A stretch of DNA of 64,000 nt from NCBI RefSeq assembly GCF_000238355.1, contig NZ_AHCA01000008.1:1-64000 (forward strand). Reading direction: 5' to 3'. Source of the stretch: Pseudoalteromonas haloplanktis ATCC 14393 (GTDB lineage: Bacteria > Pseudomonadota > Gammaproteobacteria > Enterobacterales > Alteromonadaceae). Below, piece after piece: positions 48,036 through 56,787 of this stretch (within the stretch, counting starts at the first letter, position 1; each line of letters opens with the position of its first letter). The notes under the pieces are model-generated. The model saw nothing but the letters and a program-made list of their open reading frames with translations, was not told the DNA's origin and did no database searches. Made by a program: the position numbers and the translations under genes.

Positions 48036-49316
48036 ATGATGCAAAATATACACTCACCAACACATTCACTTGATTTAAATATAGTGATAATAGGTGCCAG
48101 TCACGCAGGTGTGAATCTTGCGTTTAATTTACGCCAGCAAGGCTGGCTTGGCAGTATTACCTTAATAGATAGTGATCCTGAGTTACCTTATCACAGGCCG
48201 CCATTGTCTAAAAAAACATTGCAAGCAAGTGACACATTATCAACACCGCTTAAAGCTGAAAAAGCCTACACAGATAACAATTTAGTACTGCGACTAGGGC
48301 AAACGGTGACAGCCATTGATAAGCAAGCAAACGTAATTACCTTAGATGATGGTAGTCGTCTTACGTTTGATAAATTGGTGCTAGCAACGGGGTGCTCTGC
48401 TTTTATTCCGCCCATACCTGGATTGAGCGATACCCTTGATGAGGCGGGTAACCCCCAGTATTTTGCAATGCGAACGTTTGCGGATGCCAAAGCGATTAAA
48501 GCTGCTTTAAATAACAGTACAAACAAACAGGTTGTCATTATTGGTGGCGGTTATATTGGGCTTGAATCAGCGTCATCGTTTGTTGCATTAGGCGCTGATG
48601 TAACCGTGATTGAAAAACAAGATAAAATATTATCACGTGTTACATCAAGTGTGATGTCTGACTTTTTAACCCAGCTGCACCTAGATAAAGGCGTAGCTCT
48701 ACATACAGGGAAAGACGTTGTCGAAATACAGCACCAAGGTAATAAACACTTGGTTGTGTGTAGCGATGGTACCCATTATCCCGCAGATTTTATTTTAGTC
48801 GGGGTCGGCGTTAGGTTAAATACGCAATTGGCCAGTGATGCGCTCTTGACGATTGAGCAAGGCATTAAAGTGAATGATGTTTGCCAAACGTCTCACCCTG
48901 ATATTTTCGCAATTGGTGATTGTACAACGTACTTTAGCAAAATTTATCAACGTTGGATCCGTTTAGAGTCAGTACAAAATGCCGTTGATCAAGCTAAATC
49001 TGTGGCGCAATGTCTAACGAATAAAGCACCGTTAGCTCCCGCGGTGCCTTGGTTTTGGTCAGATCAATACGAGTACAAATTGCAAATTGTTGGTTTGTCA
49101 CACGGATATGACGAATTAATTGTTCGTGAAGATTCACCGACACAATTTTCGGTGTGGTACTTCAATGCTGAGCAATTGTTATGTGTTGAAGCGGTTAACA
49201 ATAGCAAAGCCTATGTACTGGGTATGCAAGCAATTAAACAAAATTTACAGGTTAATAAACAGGTATTAAAAGACACCACAACGGCACTTACAAAAACATC
49301 ATTACTAAGTGAGTAG
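48036..49316 (+). CDS. Ferredoxin reductase (putidaredoxin-reductase type)
   Basis: 426-residue FAD enzyme that passes electrons from NAD(P)H to the ferredoxin. It has the FAD motif IIGASHAGVNLAF near 18-30, HRPPLSKK, the NADH motif IIGGGYIGLESASSF near 168-182, and FAIGDCTTYF for the FAD ribityl site. The C-terminal reductase domain begins near 330 (VPWFWSDQYEYKLQIVG), as in BphA4/PdR. Third gene of the P450 operon, convergent with the AraC gene seven bases away. Confidence 0.92.
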   Translation: MMQNIHSPTHSLDLNIVIIGASHAGVNLAFNLRQQGWLGSITLIDSDPELPYHRPPLSKKTLQASDTLSTPLKAEKAYTDNNLVLRLGQTVTAIDKQANVITLDDGSRLTFDKLVLATGCSAFIPPIPGLSDTLDEAGNPQYFAMRTFADAKAIKAALNNSTNKQVVIIGGGYIGLESASSFVALGADVTVIEKQDKILSRVTSSVMSDFLTQLHLDKGVALHTGKDVVEIQHQGNKHLVVCSDGTHYPADFILVGVGVRLNTQLASDALLTIEQGIKVNDVCQTSHPDIFAIGDCTTYFSKIYQRWIRLESVQNAVDQAKSVAQCLTNKAPLAPAVPWFWSDQYEYKLQIVGLSHGYDELIVREDSPTQFSVWYFNAEQLLCVEAVNNSKAYVLGMQAIKQNLQVNKQVLKDTTTALTKTSLLSE

Positions 49317-49322
49317 CTGGCT

Positions 49323-50228
49323 TTAGGGCTGTAATTGCTGGCGATATTGTTGCCGATATTGGTAGGGGGTCACTTTGAAGTGATGCTTAAATTGCTTAAT
49401 AAAATACGACGGGCTGGAAAAGTTTAAATCGTACGCTATTTCGGTCACCGATACATCTGTTTGTCCTAGCAGGCGTGCAGCGCTGTATAGCTTGTGCTGC
49501 ATAAGGTGATCAGAATAAGGCACTCTAAAGTGCTTTTTAAATACCCGCGAAAAATACGACGGCGATAAATGGCAAAGTTTCGCGGCTTGCTCAAGTGACA
49601 GGGTTAAGCCGTGGTTTGTTTTAAGTTCATTAATTATTGGTGTCAGCTTTTTAAAGCTGGCTGAGCTGCTTAATGGTTTTTGCTGCGCTGATAAGCTGCT
49701 TTTACCGTATTCGCACACCATAGTAATTAAGCTATTAAACAGTTGAGTACAGGTTTTACTTTTAGGGTTTTCGTTAAACTCACTCAGCATCCACGCGAGT
49801 AATTTATGAATTCTTTTTTGTATTTCAATACTAAAGCTTAAATGTAAACCGGTTTTAAGCAGCTCAGTAAATTCACTTAAAGCCGGATCGTTTAGGCGTT
49901 CAGGCATAAATTGCACTATGTACCAAGATTTAGAGCGAGGTTTGAGCTCAAAGTCATGGGTTTCCATAGCGGGAGTAAACACGGCTTCATAATCAGCTAA
50001 TGTTGATTCACCTTGATGGTAAAAATAAGTGCCATCGATGCGTTCAAAAAATATAAATTCATGCACTTGATGAAAGTGCATAAAACACGAGTAAGCATCG
50101 TGCTGAAGATAACTAACGTGATGAATTTCAAACTCGTAGCCGTCTTTAATAGAAAACGGTTCACAATAGATTGTTGGCTTTGGCATATAGTTTATTGTTA
50201 ACAAATTATAATTGAGTTTAGCGTGCAT
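49323..50228 (-). CDS. AraC-family transcriptional regulator
   Basis: 301 residues. The N-terminal half is a cupin-like sensor (FMHFHQVHEFIFFERIDGTYFYH near 55-75). The C-terminal 100 residues hold two HTHs: LSLEQAAKLCHLSPSYFSRVFKKHF and VSVTEIAYDLNFSSPSYFIKQFKHHF. It probably senses a galactose or agar-derived sugar and activates part of the locus. An internal ATG at 50186 (MPKPTIY) is an alternative start; then the TTGTTAACAA site at 50195 would lie in its leader rather than its codons. Confidence 0.88.
   Translation of the reverse strand: MHAKLNYNLLTINYMPKPTIYCEPFSIKDGYEFEIHHVSYLQHDAYSCFMHFHQVHEFIFFERIDGTYFYHQGESTLADYEAVFTPAMETHDFELKPRSKSWYIVQFMPERLNDPALSEFTELLKTGLHLSFSIEIQKRIHKLLAWMLSEFNENPKSKTCTQLFNSLITMVCEYGKSSLSAQQKPLSSSASFKKLTPIINELKTNHGLTLSLEQAAKLCHLSPSYFSRVFKKHFRVPYSDHLMQHKLYSAARLLGQTDVSVTEIAYDLNFSSPSYFIKQFKHHFKVTPYQYRQQYRQQLQP
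50195..50204. promoter_or_regulatory. TTGTTAACAA operator between the AraC and TIM-barrel genes
   Basis: Perfect 10-bp palindrome at the AraC 5' end, 88 bases before the divergent TIM-barrel gene. It could serve either gene. Confidence 0.6.
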
Positions 50229-50291
50229 TATTTATTGCTGCAATGATTGTGTAACAGCTGTGCATGCTGAATTTAGATAAAAGGCACTATT

Positions 50292-51113
50292 ATGAAATTA
50301 AAGTTTTTATGCCCTTACTGGGGCTGTGAAGGGACAGCAGCCGATGAATTTGTAGCAAAGGTACTTGATGCTGGATTTGCTGGAGCAGAAATTAACTTTC
50401 CAGCAGATGAAAAGTTTATCAGTGGCATTCAACGTGCCGCCGCCAATGAAGATAATTTTAGTGTGGTAGCGCAACAATGGCTTGCACCTAAGGTTGAATC
50501 GTTTGCACAATATCGTGCTAAATTTAATGCACGATTACGTTTTTTAGCAACACTCAACCCTGTGTTTATAAACTCACATACCGGAAAAGACTTTTATAGC
50601 GTTGCACAAAATAGCCTGTTACTCAACGATGCTTTAGCGTTAGAGCGTACTTTGGGTATCACAATTACTCATGAGACTCACCGAGGACGGTTTAATTTTG
50701 CAGCCTTTGCTACAGAGCCGTATCTTCAAAAATTTCCAGCTCTAAAATTAAATGCTGACTTTTCGCATTGGACTAATGTCAGTGAAAGTTACCTAGAGGA
50801 ACAACAAGGGTCACTAAAACGCGCGCAACAGCACAGTTATTATATTCACGCTCGAGTAGGTCATACTCAATCAGCACAAGTGAATGACCCATTTAGCCCC
50901 CAATGGCAGGAAACATTAAGCTTGTACGTAAAGTGGTGGCAACAGATTATTGATTTAGCACAAGCACGCGGGCAGAAAATATTTTATATTTGCCCGGAAT
51001 TTGGACCTTGGCCTTATATGCCTAATAAACTTAATTCGACGATACCATTAACACAGCAGTGGCAGCTTAATGTTCGCATGAAAGAGTATCTGATGAAGCA
51101 CTTAATTGTGTAG
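50292..51113 (+). CDS. Xylose-isomerase-like TIM-barrel protein (sugar isomerase/epimerase family)
   Basis: 273 residues of the AP-endonuclease-2/xylose isomerase-like superfamily. The expected metal ligands appear in order along the barrel: Glu in THETHRGR, Asp in NADFSHW, His in YIHARVGH and Glu in CPEFGPWPY. These would bind a divalent metal and a ketose or aldose. No signal peptide, so cytoplasmic. Exact substrate unknown; members act on hydroxypyruvate, tagatose, fructose or inosose. Divergent from the AraC gene and single in its transcript. In this locus an isomerase for galactose or an agar sugar acid is plausible. Confidence 0.75.
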   Translation: MKLKFLCPYWGCEGTAADEFVAKVLDAGFAGAEINFPADEKFISGIQRAAANEDNFSVVAQQWLAPKVESFAQYRAKFNARLRFLATLNPVFINSHTGKDFYSVAQNSLLLNDALALERTLGITITHETHRGRFNFAAFATEPYLQKFPALKLNADFSHWTNVSESYLEEQQGSLKRAQQHSYYIHARVGHTQSAQVNDPFSPQWQETLSLYVKWWQQIIDLAQARGQKIFYICPEFGPWPYMPNKLNSTIPLTQQWQLNVRMKEYLMKHLIV

Positions 51114-51115
51114 GT

Positions 51116-51145
51116 ATGACCGGCTAGTGAATACACGCCGGTCAT
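51116..51145. terminator. Hairpin between convergent TIM-barrel and GH50 genes
   Basis: ATGACCGGC-12 bases-GCCGGTCAT, a perfect 9-bp stem a few bases after the first stop. No T tract on either side, so efficiency is doubtful. Confidence 0.45.
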
Positions 51146-51169
51146 GTGGTTCAGCTTCATTGAGGAAAG

Positions 51170-53521
51170 CTACTTACCATAGCGCTTTTCGTACATGGTG
51201 GAGGTAACGTCTTTTACTGCTTCGATCATTTCAGGGTAGGGGATGTCAGTGGTGGTAACAAAGCCTATATTGGCGTTTTCACCATCAAATGCCCGCCCAG
51301 ATACGGGTTCATCAACATATTGGAACCAATGAGCGCCAACCATGTACGGTTTTTCGAGTACGCTTTGCATGTAATTTTTATACATAGCAGCACGGTCTGT
51401 TTGATTTGCAGCGTGAACAATACCTGGGTTAAACAAGCCTGAGTCGGTAGCTGTACCAATATGGAATTCGCCAATTACAACCGGTAGATCAACGTCTTCT
51501 AAAAATTGCCAGTAATGATCTTGCATACCTTCCTCGTAAATATTAAAGCTCAATACATCCGAGTATTTTACCGACGCTTTAATAATTTCATCTGGCATGC
51601 CCCAGTTAGCCATGCGAGCACCCATGTATAAATGATTAGGAAGCTTTTTAGCTAATGTACCATTGACTACTTTAAAGTATTGTTCGCCTAGCATTTCTAA
51701 CATTTTCGATATGTCGGCTATTTGTGCGTCAGTGTAGGTAGTAAACGTAACGCCATTATTAAGTTCATCCCAACTTGAAATATCGCTTTGCCATGCTTTA
51801 TTTAGTGCATTTATTGAGGTGTACTTTTGTTTAAGGTGTGTTGCAAATGCGTGTTTAGCTGGGCTTTGCTGTGCATCTTTTGATAGGGCATCGAGTATGA
51901 TGCCGTAGCGTTTTTCTACGCTGCCTTCACGTTCGCCCCAACTTTTTTCGTTATCGATAAATATACCTATACACCAAGGTGATGATTTAATGCTTTTAGC
52001 TATGGCATCAATGGTAATTTCTGCGCGTTTTTTAAACTCAGGATCATAAAAATCGGGCATCAGTCCCCAGTGATTAGTATGTCCAGAGAGTGTTTTAAAG
52101 TCGCCGATAATCCAACCATTGGCAAAATAGGGCACTGATTCTTTATCGTAAAATGCCGGATCGACCCAGTTGCCAAATGATGTAAAACCCCAATCCTTCA
52201 TGCGATCAAGTGTTACCTCATGCCATTTAGCTAAATATGATTTAGGTGATGTTTCGCCATAGCGACGTTGTAAGTTTGCACGGTAAAAACTATATGTTTC
52301 GCCATGTGCAACAGGCCCTTTATGTGTTGAGCGTCGGTAACTGTAGTGCTCGCTAAGTGGCTCATTGTAATCGGGCAGCCATTGAAACATATTATGACGA
52401 AGCTCAGAGGTAATAAAGCGGCTTTGGCGAGCGTCATCTGAGACTTTAATGATCCCCATCGAATCTTCAGGGGTGATCTCATCGCTACTGCGATTGCGGA
52501 CCGAATCATCTTTGAAGTCTACGCCGGTAATGGTGGTAAGATTAGCCATGCGCACATTGGCCGGACCATGGGAGAAAAATAAGTAGCCTTCAGGGTCAAC
52601 CATCCACCATTTACCGTCTACTTTTTCAGTTCTGAAATAGCCTGTGGCCTCTAATTTAGGGCCTTTGGCATAACCACCAAATCGAGAGCGGTCGCTCATG
52701 CCTTTGGATTTTGCAAGTTCAGCTAATTCAATATCAGCCAAACGTTTAAGCTGCTCATCTGAGGTAATAGTTAACGCATTGGTTTGTTTTGTGTATTGAC
52801 CATATTTATCAATTATATTGACCATCCAATTGGGATCGGATGGTGGGTTTTTTCTCAGTTTGATATCACCAATTAATATTGACTTATCTTCTAACACACC
52901 GATAGTGAAGAGGTTCATTGCACTAATTTTTGTAAAGTCGCCGCCATCATCACGCCAAGAGCGCCACACCATTAAGCGATCATTTGTTTGCCAAGGTGGT
53001 GCATCTCCCCACATGCCAGTATTGGTTTGGGCTTCTTTACCATCTAAAGGAAAATACACAGTACCTGAGTAATTCGCCGGTAAACTAACCGAGCGGCTTT
53101 GTAGTTGCCCTTCTGGGTTTTCTATTGAGAGGTAAACGTGTACTGAGCTGGCGCTGGTATTTTCAACGTCAAAAGCCACGTTATAGTTATTATACGATGA
53201 TAAATCCCAAGGACTGGGTGGGGCTATTTTTAGTTCAGAAATATTTCCCTTTGCAGAAAAACTTAACGCTAACTTATCACTATTTGCAGACTCAATGAAT
53301 TGGTGCGATGTGTGCTTATCGAAAAACCAGCTTTGCTGTTGTTGCTTTGAAAAATCAACCAGTTTAGTTAATGTTTCAGCTTGATAGAAAGGATCCACTG
53401 GGGTGTTAGCTGCGCGCTCTTGCACAGGTGTTTTATTTGTATCGCTACACCCATTGGCAAAAATACAGGCTAAACTGAGCGCAATTAAGTTAACAGTCAG
53501 TGAAGTGTGAGTTGTTGTCAT
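51170..53521 (-). CDS. GH50 beta-agarase lipoprotein, second copy
   Basis: 783 residues, paralogue of the GH50 at 38451 with the same domain order: lipobox (ANGC, Cys near residue 25), N-terminal carbohydrate-binding-like beta domain, then the GH50 barrel. Catalytic motifs are IFIDNEKSWG and VIGEFHIGT, with GARMANWG and HWFQYVDEPVSGRAFDGEN. The two copies differ clearly in sequence, suggesting different chain lengths or links preferred. Start set at the ATG at 53521 with AGGA upstream, which gives a normal lipoprotein signal. Last gene of a minus-strand block with PhyH and NHL genes, but with its own operator. Confidence 0.9.
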   Translation of the reverse strand: MTTTHTSLTVNLIALSLACIFANGCSDTNKTPVQERAANTPVDPFYQAETLTKLVDFSKQQQQSWFFDKHTSHQFIESANSDKLALSFSAKGNISELKIAPPSPWDLSSYNNYNVAFDVENTSASSVHVYLSIENPEGQLQSRSVSLPANYSGTVYFPLDGKEAQTNTGMWGDAPPWQTNDRLMVWRSWRDDGGDFTKISAMNLFTIGVLEDKSILIGDIKLRKNPPSDPNWMVNIIDKYGQYTKQTNALTITSDEQLKRLADIELAELAKSKGMSDRSRFGGYAKGPKLEATGYFRTEKVDGKWWMVDPEGYLFFSHGPANVRMANLTTITGVDFKDDSVRNRSSDEITPEDSMGIIKVSDDARQSRFITSELRHNMFQWLPDYNEPLSEHYSYRRSTHKGPVAHGETYSFYRANLQRRYGETSPKSYLAKWHEVTLDRMKDWGFTSFGNWVDPAFYDKESVPYFANGWIIGDFKTLSGHTNHWGLMPDFYDPEFKKRAEITIDAIAKSIKSSPWCIGIFIDNEKSWGEREGSVEKRYGIILDALSKDAQQSPAKHAFATHLKQKYTSINALNKAWQSDISSWDELNNGVTFTTYTDAQIADISKMLEMLGEQYFKVVNGTLAKKLPNHLYMGARMANWGMPDEIIKASVKYSDVLSFNIYEEGMQDHYWQFLEDVDLPVVIGEFHIGTATDSGLFNPGIVHAANQTDRAAMYKNYMQSVLEKPYMVGAHWFQYVDEPVSGRAFDGENANIGFVTTTDIPYPEMIEAVKDVTSTMYEKRYGK

Positions 53522-53559
53522 AATAGTTTTGATCCTGTTGTAAACTAGAATGAATAACA

Positions 53560-53592
53560 TACGATCATTGTTAACAATAAACAATGATCGTA
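53560..53592. promoter_or_regulatory. TTGTTAACAA operator inside a 33-base inverted repeat
   Basis: TACGATCATTGTT and AACAATGATCGTA, perfect 13-bp arms with a 7-base centre. The operator TTGTTAACAA (53568-53577) overlaps the left arm and centre. It lies before the second GH50 gene and just after the NHL gene, so as RNA it could also form a hairpin ending the NHL transcript, although no T run follows. Confidence 0.65.
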
Positions 53593-53607
53593 TTCACTTT
53601 TATTGCA

Positions 53608-54717
53608 TTAATTCTGTTTTATTAATTTCATAGGATAACTATTTGACGAGTTCCATTGGCCAACATAAATATTGTCATCTTGATCAACACAAATACAGTG
53701 TACATGGTTAAATATTTGCCAATCTGTTTGCATTGGCTGTAATTCACCTTGTATATATACAGGTTGTGACGCACCCAAGTTAGCCACTATTTTATTTGAT
53801 TGATCAAAAATACTGATAAAACCAGAGTCATCGGCATTACGCTCGTCAATATGCGACCAACACACCGGAGCGTAAAATAGTTTACCTTTAAAAACTGGCC
53901 CACCAATATACGCGCCGTTCGCGCTTATTTTTGAAAGGTATTCACCTTGTAAAGAAAACACTTTTAAGCACTGTTCAAAACGTGAACTGACAATTAAAGT
54001 CGGGTTGGTGGCATCACGTAAATCAACCTCGATGCCATGGGTATTATGTAAGTTGTAGTTAGCATCGCTGTTATCATGCCCACCCCAGTGCTTGATATAC
54101 CGGCCGTGTTTATCAAAGTGCAGTAAAAAATCACTACCGTAACCATCAGTAACGTATAAATCACCATTTGGGGCTATGGCTATATCAGTAGGGCGAAAGG
54201 GCTGCTCTGGCGTATAAGCACCGTATGTTTGCGGGTGGCCAATGGTGTAAATCAGCTTGCCATCTAAAGTCATTTTCGTAATAAATCCGGCTTGTGGAAT
54301 GACATTATTAGTCGGGCTATGCCATTGCTCTTTGCTGTGACCATCCCAATGACGATTAACAATCCAGCCACTGTCTACAACATATAAGAATTCTTGCTCA
54401 CCTTCTTTGACAATTTTTAAAGCATGGCCGCCAGGAAAGAGTGTGCCAAAAGCATCGAGTAGTTCACCTTGTTGTGAATACACCAAAATATTATTTTGGG
54501 TATTATCGGTGATCATAAAAATACGCCCTTGTGAATCCATTACCATGGCATGGCAGTTTTCGATTGGGTACTGCTTAGGATCGAGTTTGCCCCAATGCGC
54601 ATCTACTTTATATTTGAATTTGCCGTGACCAATTATTTTACCATGGGGATCTTGGCCGTTTTTAGGGAATGGGTGCGCAATTTGCTGTTTTTGTTTTTCA
54701 GTTAGGCTACAAAGCAT
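53608..54717 (-). CDS. NHL-repeat beta-propeller protein
   Basis: 369 residues with NHL/YVTN-like blades: NCHAMVMDSQGRIFMITDN, GHALKIV...LYVVDSG, RPTDIAIAPNGDLYVTDGYG, HGIEVDL...IVSSRF and HCICVDQDDNIYVGQW. His residues at blade starts resemble the metal ligands of peptidylamidoglycolate-lyase-type propellers, but no reaction can be assigned. No signal peptide is seen, which is unusual for such propellers. Start set at MLCSLTEK after GGAAA; a TTG ten codons earlier is poorer. Transcribed after the PhyH gene, with about 80 bases between. Confidence 0.72.
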   Translation of the reverse strand: MLCSLTEKQKQQIAHPFPKNGQDPHGKIIGHGKFKYKVDAHWGKLDPKQYPIENCHAMVMDSQGRIFMITDNTQNNILVYSQQGELLDAFGTLFPGGHALKIVKEGEQEFLYVVDSGWIVNRHWDGHSKEQWHSPTNNVIPQAGFITKMTLDGKLIYTIGHPQTYGAYTPEQPFRPTDIAIAPNGDLYVTDGYGSDFLLHFDKHGRYIKHWGGHDNSDANYNLHNTHGIEVDLRDATNPTLIVSSRFEQCLKVFSLQGEYLSKISANGAYIGGPVFKGKLFYAPVCWSHIDERNADDSGFISIFDQSNKIVANLGASQPVYIQGELQPMQTDWQIFNHVHCICVDQDDNIYVGQWNSSNSYPMKLIKQN

Positions 54718-54799
54718 TGGTTTTTCCAAATTAAAAAACCAACTCAAGAAAAGGGCTAACAGTCTATGAGTTGGTTTGGCTAGAATTACGGATGAACAG

Positions 54800-55564
54800 T
54801 TAAGCGGGTTTCCAATTCAAAATGGCATCGTCATTAACCGGTTCTAATGGATAATAAACAGCTTCGTTTTCTTTAAACGATTGATTAGTGATTGCGTTAA
54901 ATGCGCAGATCATTGACCAACGCGGCTCTGCAGCACGGTTTTGGTTTGATTTATGTAATAAATTACAGTGGAAAAACAGAACATCACCAGGTTCAAGCTC
55001 TACATTGACCAGCTCATGGTATTTCATGGCTTCTTCAACAAACTCTAAACAGGCACCTTTTTGATCCCCCGTTTTACTATGATCAAGTCGGCCTAAATGA
55101 TGTGAGCCTTTTAAAACTTGTAAGCATCCATTTTCGATAGTCGCTTTATTAATGGCGACCATACAGCTAATGGCTTTCGGGTAAAGCATGTAGTTATCGC
55201 GATGCCAGTAACCAAAGTCTTGATGCCACTCCCAAGCGCCGCCAACAAACGGTTCTTTCATCATTATTTTAGTACTTGTATGGTACACCTCTTCACCAAT
55301 AAGCTTTTCACATACATCAACTAAACGACGACCACGAGAAAACATACTGTAAAAATCATCACCGGTTTTTTGCCACAAACACACTTTACTTACTGCACCA
55401 TCGGCATCTTTTTTATGCCATGCTCGCTCGTATAGCGAATCATCATTAAAGGCGGTGTGCTGTAAGCGGGCAATTTCATGTTCGTCGTAATAGCCTTTTG
55501 CAATAACGTAGCCGTCTCGATGAAAGTCAGCAATTTGTTGTGGTGTGAGTTGTCTGTTGTTCAT
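54800..55564 (-). CDS. PhyH-family Fe(II)/2-oxoglutarate dioxygenase
   Basis: 254 residues of the phytanoyl-CoA dioxygenase family. The iron facial triad is visible as HxD in WHQDFGYWH (near residue 105) and the distal His in LLHKSNQN (near 205), with Arg in PRWSMI for 2-oxoglutarate. FHRDGYVIAKGYY is the typical N-terminal helix motif. It would hydroxylate a small substrate or remove an O-methyl group oxidatively. It is the first gene of a unit with the NHL protein, divergent from the IclR regulator, and has a TTGTTAACAA-like site before it. The substrate is not known. Confidence 0.8.
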   Translation of the reverse strand: MNNRQLTPQQIADFHRDGYVIAKGYYDEHEIARLQHTAFNDDSLYERAWHKKDADGAVSKVCLWQKTGDDFYSMFSRGRRLVDVCEKLIGEEVYHTSTKIMMKEPFVGGAWEWHQDFGYWHRDNYMLYPKAISCMVAINKATIENGCLQVLKGSHHLGRLDHSKTGDQKGACLEFVEEAMKYHELVNVELEPGDVLFFHCNLLHKSNQNRAAEPRWSMICAFNAITNQSFKENEAVYYPLEPVNDDAILNWKPA

Positions 55565-55599
55565 AAGTGGGTGTCCTGTAAATGACTACTTGTTGTAAA

Positions 55600-55609
55600 T
55601 TGTTGACAA
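55600..55609. promoter_or_regulatory. Variant TTGTTGACAA operator before the PhyH gene
   Basis: One base differs from TTGTTAACAA; the flanks keep ATTGTTGACAAT symmetry. It lies 36 bases upstream of the PhyH start on the minus strand. Confidence 0.55.
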
Positions 55610-55661
55610 TAATGAGTTGGATTTATGAAGTGGTCAAGCTTGAATTTATATAAAAATATGA

Positions 55662-55677
55662 TATTCATATATAAATA
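55662..55677. promoter_or_regulatory. IclR-type operator candidate, distal copy
   Basis: TATTCATATATAAATA, 15 of 16 bases identical to the perfect palindrome at 55747-55762, in the shared control region of PhyH and IclR genes. Confidence 0.45.
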
Positions 55678-55746
55678 ATAGTGATGATGATTAACTAATT
55701 GTTTCTACATAAATTCAAATATTATGAGCTAGAAAAATTATTTTTT

Positions 55747-55762
55747 TATTCATATATGAATA
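55747..55762. promoter_or_regulatory. IclR-type operator candidate, proximal copy
   Basis: TATTCATATATGAATA, a perfect 16-bp palindrome 37 bases before the IclR start, so probably over its promoter. Size and symmetry suit autoregulation by the IclR protein. The AT-rich setting raises the chance of coincidence. Confidence 0.5.
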
Positions 55763-55799
55763 TGGCGAATTGCCTTGTTTTTGCACGGTTGGGTGGATA

Positions 55800-56570
55800 A
55801 TGAACACAAAAGTAAAAAGTAAATACGCGGTACCTGCGTTAGATAAGGGGCTCGATATACTTGAGTTTTTAGTTCTTAAAGGCAGTGCTTGTTCTCAAAG
55901 TGAAATAGCGGCTGGGCTTGGTCGTAGTGCAAATGAAATTTACCGAGTGCTGATTGGTTTAGAGTCTCGGGGCTATTTAATACGGGATGAATTTTCGGGG
56001 CGTTATAGCTTATCTTTAAAGCTTTATAATTTATCTCGGTCTATTTCGCCGATTGATCAAGTGCGTCAATGCGCCATTCCTTATATGGAAGATTTAGCGG
56101 TGAGTTTGGGACAGTCATGCTATTTAACTATGCTGTATCAAAGCCAAGCTATGACGGTGGTACAAGCTCGCAGTCACAGTGCAATGCACTTAAGTATTGC
56201 TGAAGGATCATTATTTAAGCTAAGTAAATCAACGGCGGGTCAATTATTATTAGCAAATAGTAACGAGCAAGTTCGTGGCATGTTGATTGAACATGATGCA
56301 AGTTATAGTACGTTAAAATCTAAAGCGCTAAGCCAGTTGCAATATGAACTCGATGTTATTTGTACACAAGGCCACTTTGTACAGAGTAACCCTTTGATCA
56401 CCGGTGTCGATGATTTTTCTGTGCTGATAGGTAAACCGCAAGCAAAACTGATAGCTGCACTGACTATTTCATCTTTTGATGCAGAATTAACATCAGCAGT
56501 GAATGCCCAAGCAATGGTCGTAGAGCTTAAAAGTACTGCAAGCAAGATCACTGCTTTACTAAACAATTAA
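55800..56570 (+). CDS. IclR-family transcriptional regulator
   Basis: 256 residues. The N-terminal winged HTH covers about 8-70 (ALDKGLDILEFLV, SEIAAGLGRSANEIYRVLIGLESRGYL). The C-terminal IclR effector domain covers about 85-250, with LAVSLGQSCYLTMLYQSQ and an STAGQLLLA segment. Many IclR proteins repress sugar-acid catabolism and respond to a keto-acid intermediate. The start follows GGGTGG; an upstream TTG is unlikely. Divergent from PhyH-NHL, which it probably controls. Confidence 0.9.
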   Translation: MNTKVKSKYAVPALDKGLDILEFLVLKGSACSQSEIAAGLGRSANEIYRVLIGLESRGYLIRDEFSGRYSLSLKLYNLSRSISPIDQVRQCAIPYMEDLAVSLGQSCYLTMLYQSQAMTVVQARSHSAMHLSIAEGSLFKLSKSTAGQLLLANSNEQVRGMLIEHDASYSTLKSKALSQLQYELDVICTQGHFVQSNPLITGVDDFSVLIGKPQAKLIAALTISSFDAELTSAVNAQAMVVELKSTASKITALLNN

Positions 56571-56787
56571 ACTGGTGAGGTAATTTACCGAGTAAATTGT
56601 TTGCGCTTGATTCCCCTGCATTCGAAACACCATTAAAAACCATGCTAATTTAGTTAGTTACCAATACTCACTCCCCATTTTTAAATCACCTATACAGTAC
56701 TGTTAGTTTAAGTTGTCAGCGTAGTTGTAAAATTTTTGTTCGATTTAATTTGACTTAACAAGCTGTGTTCTATTATTGTAAAGTTAA

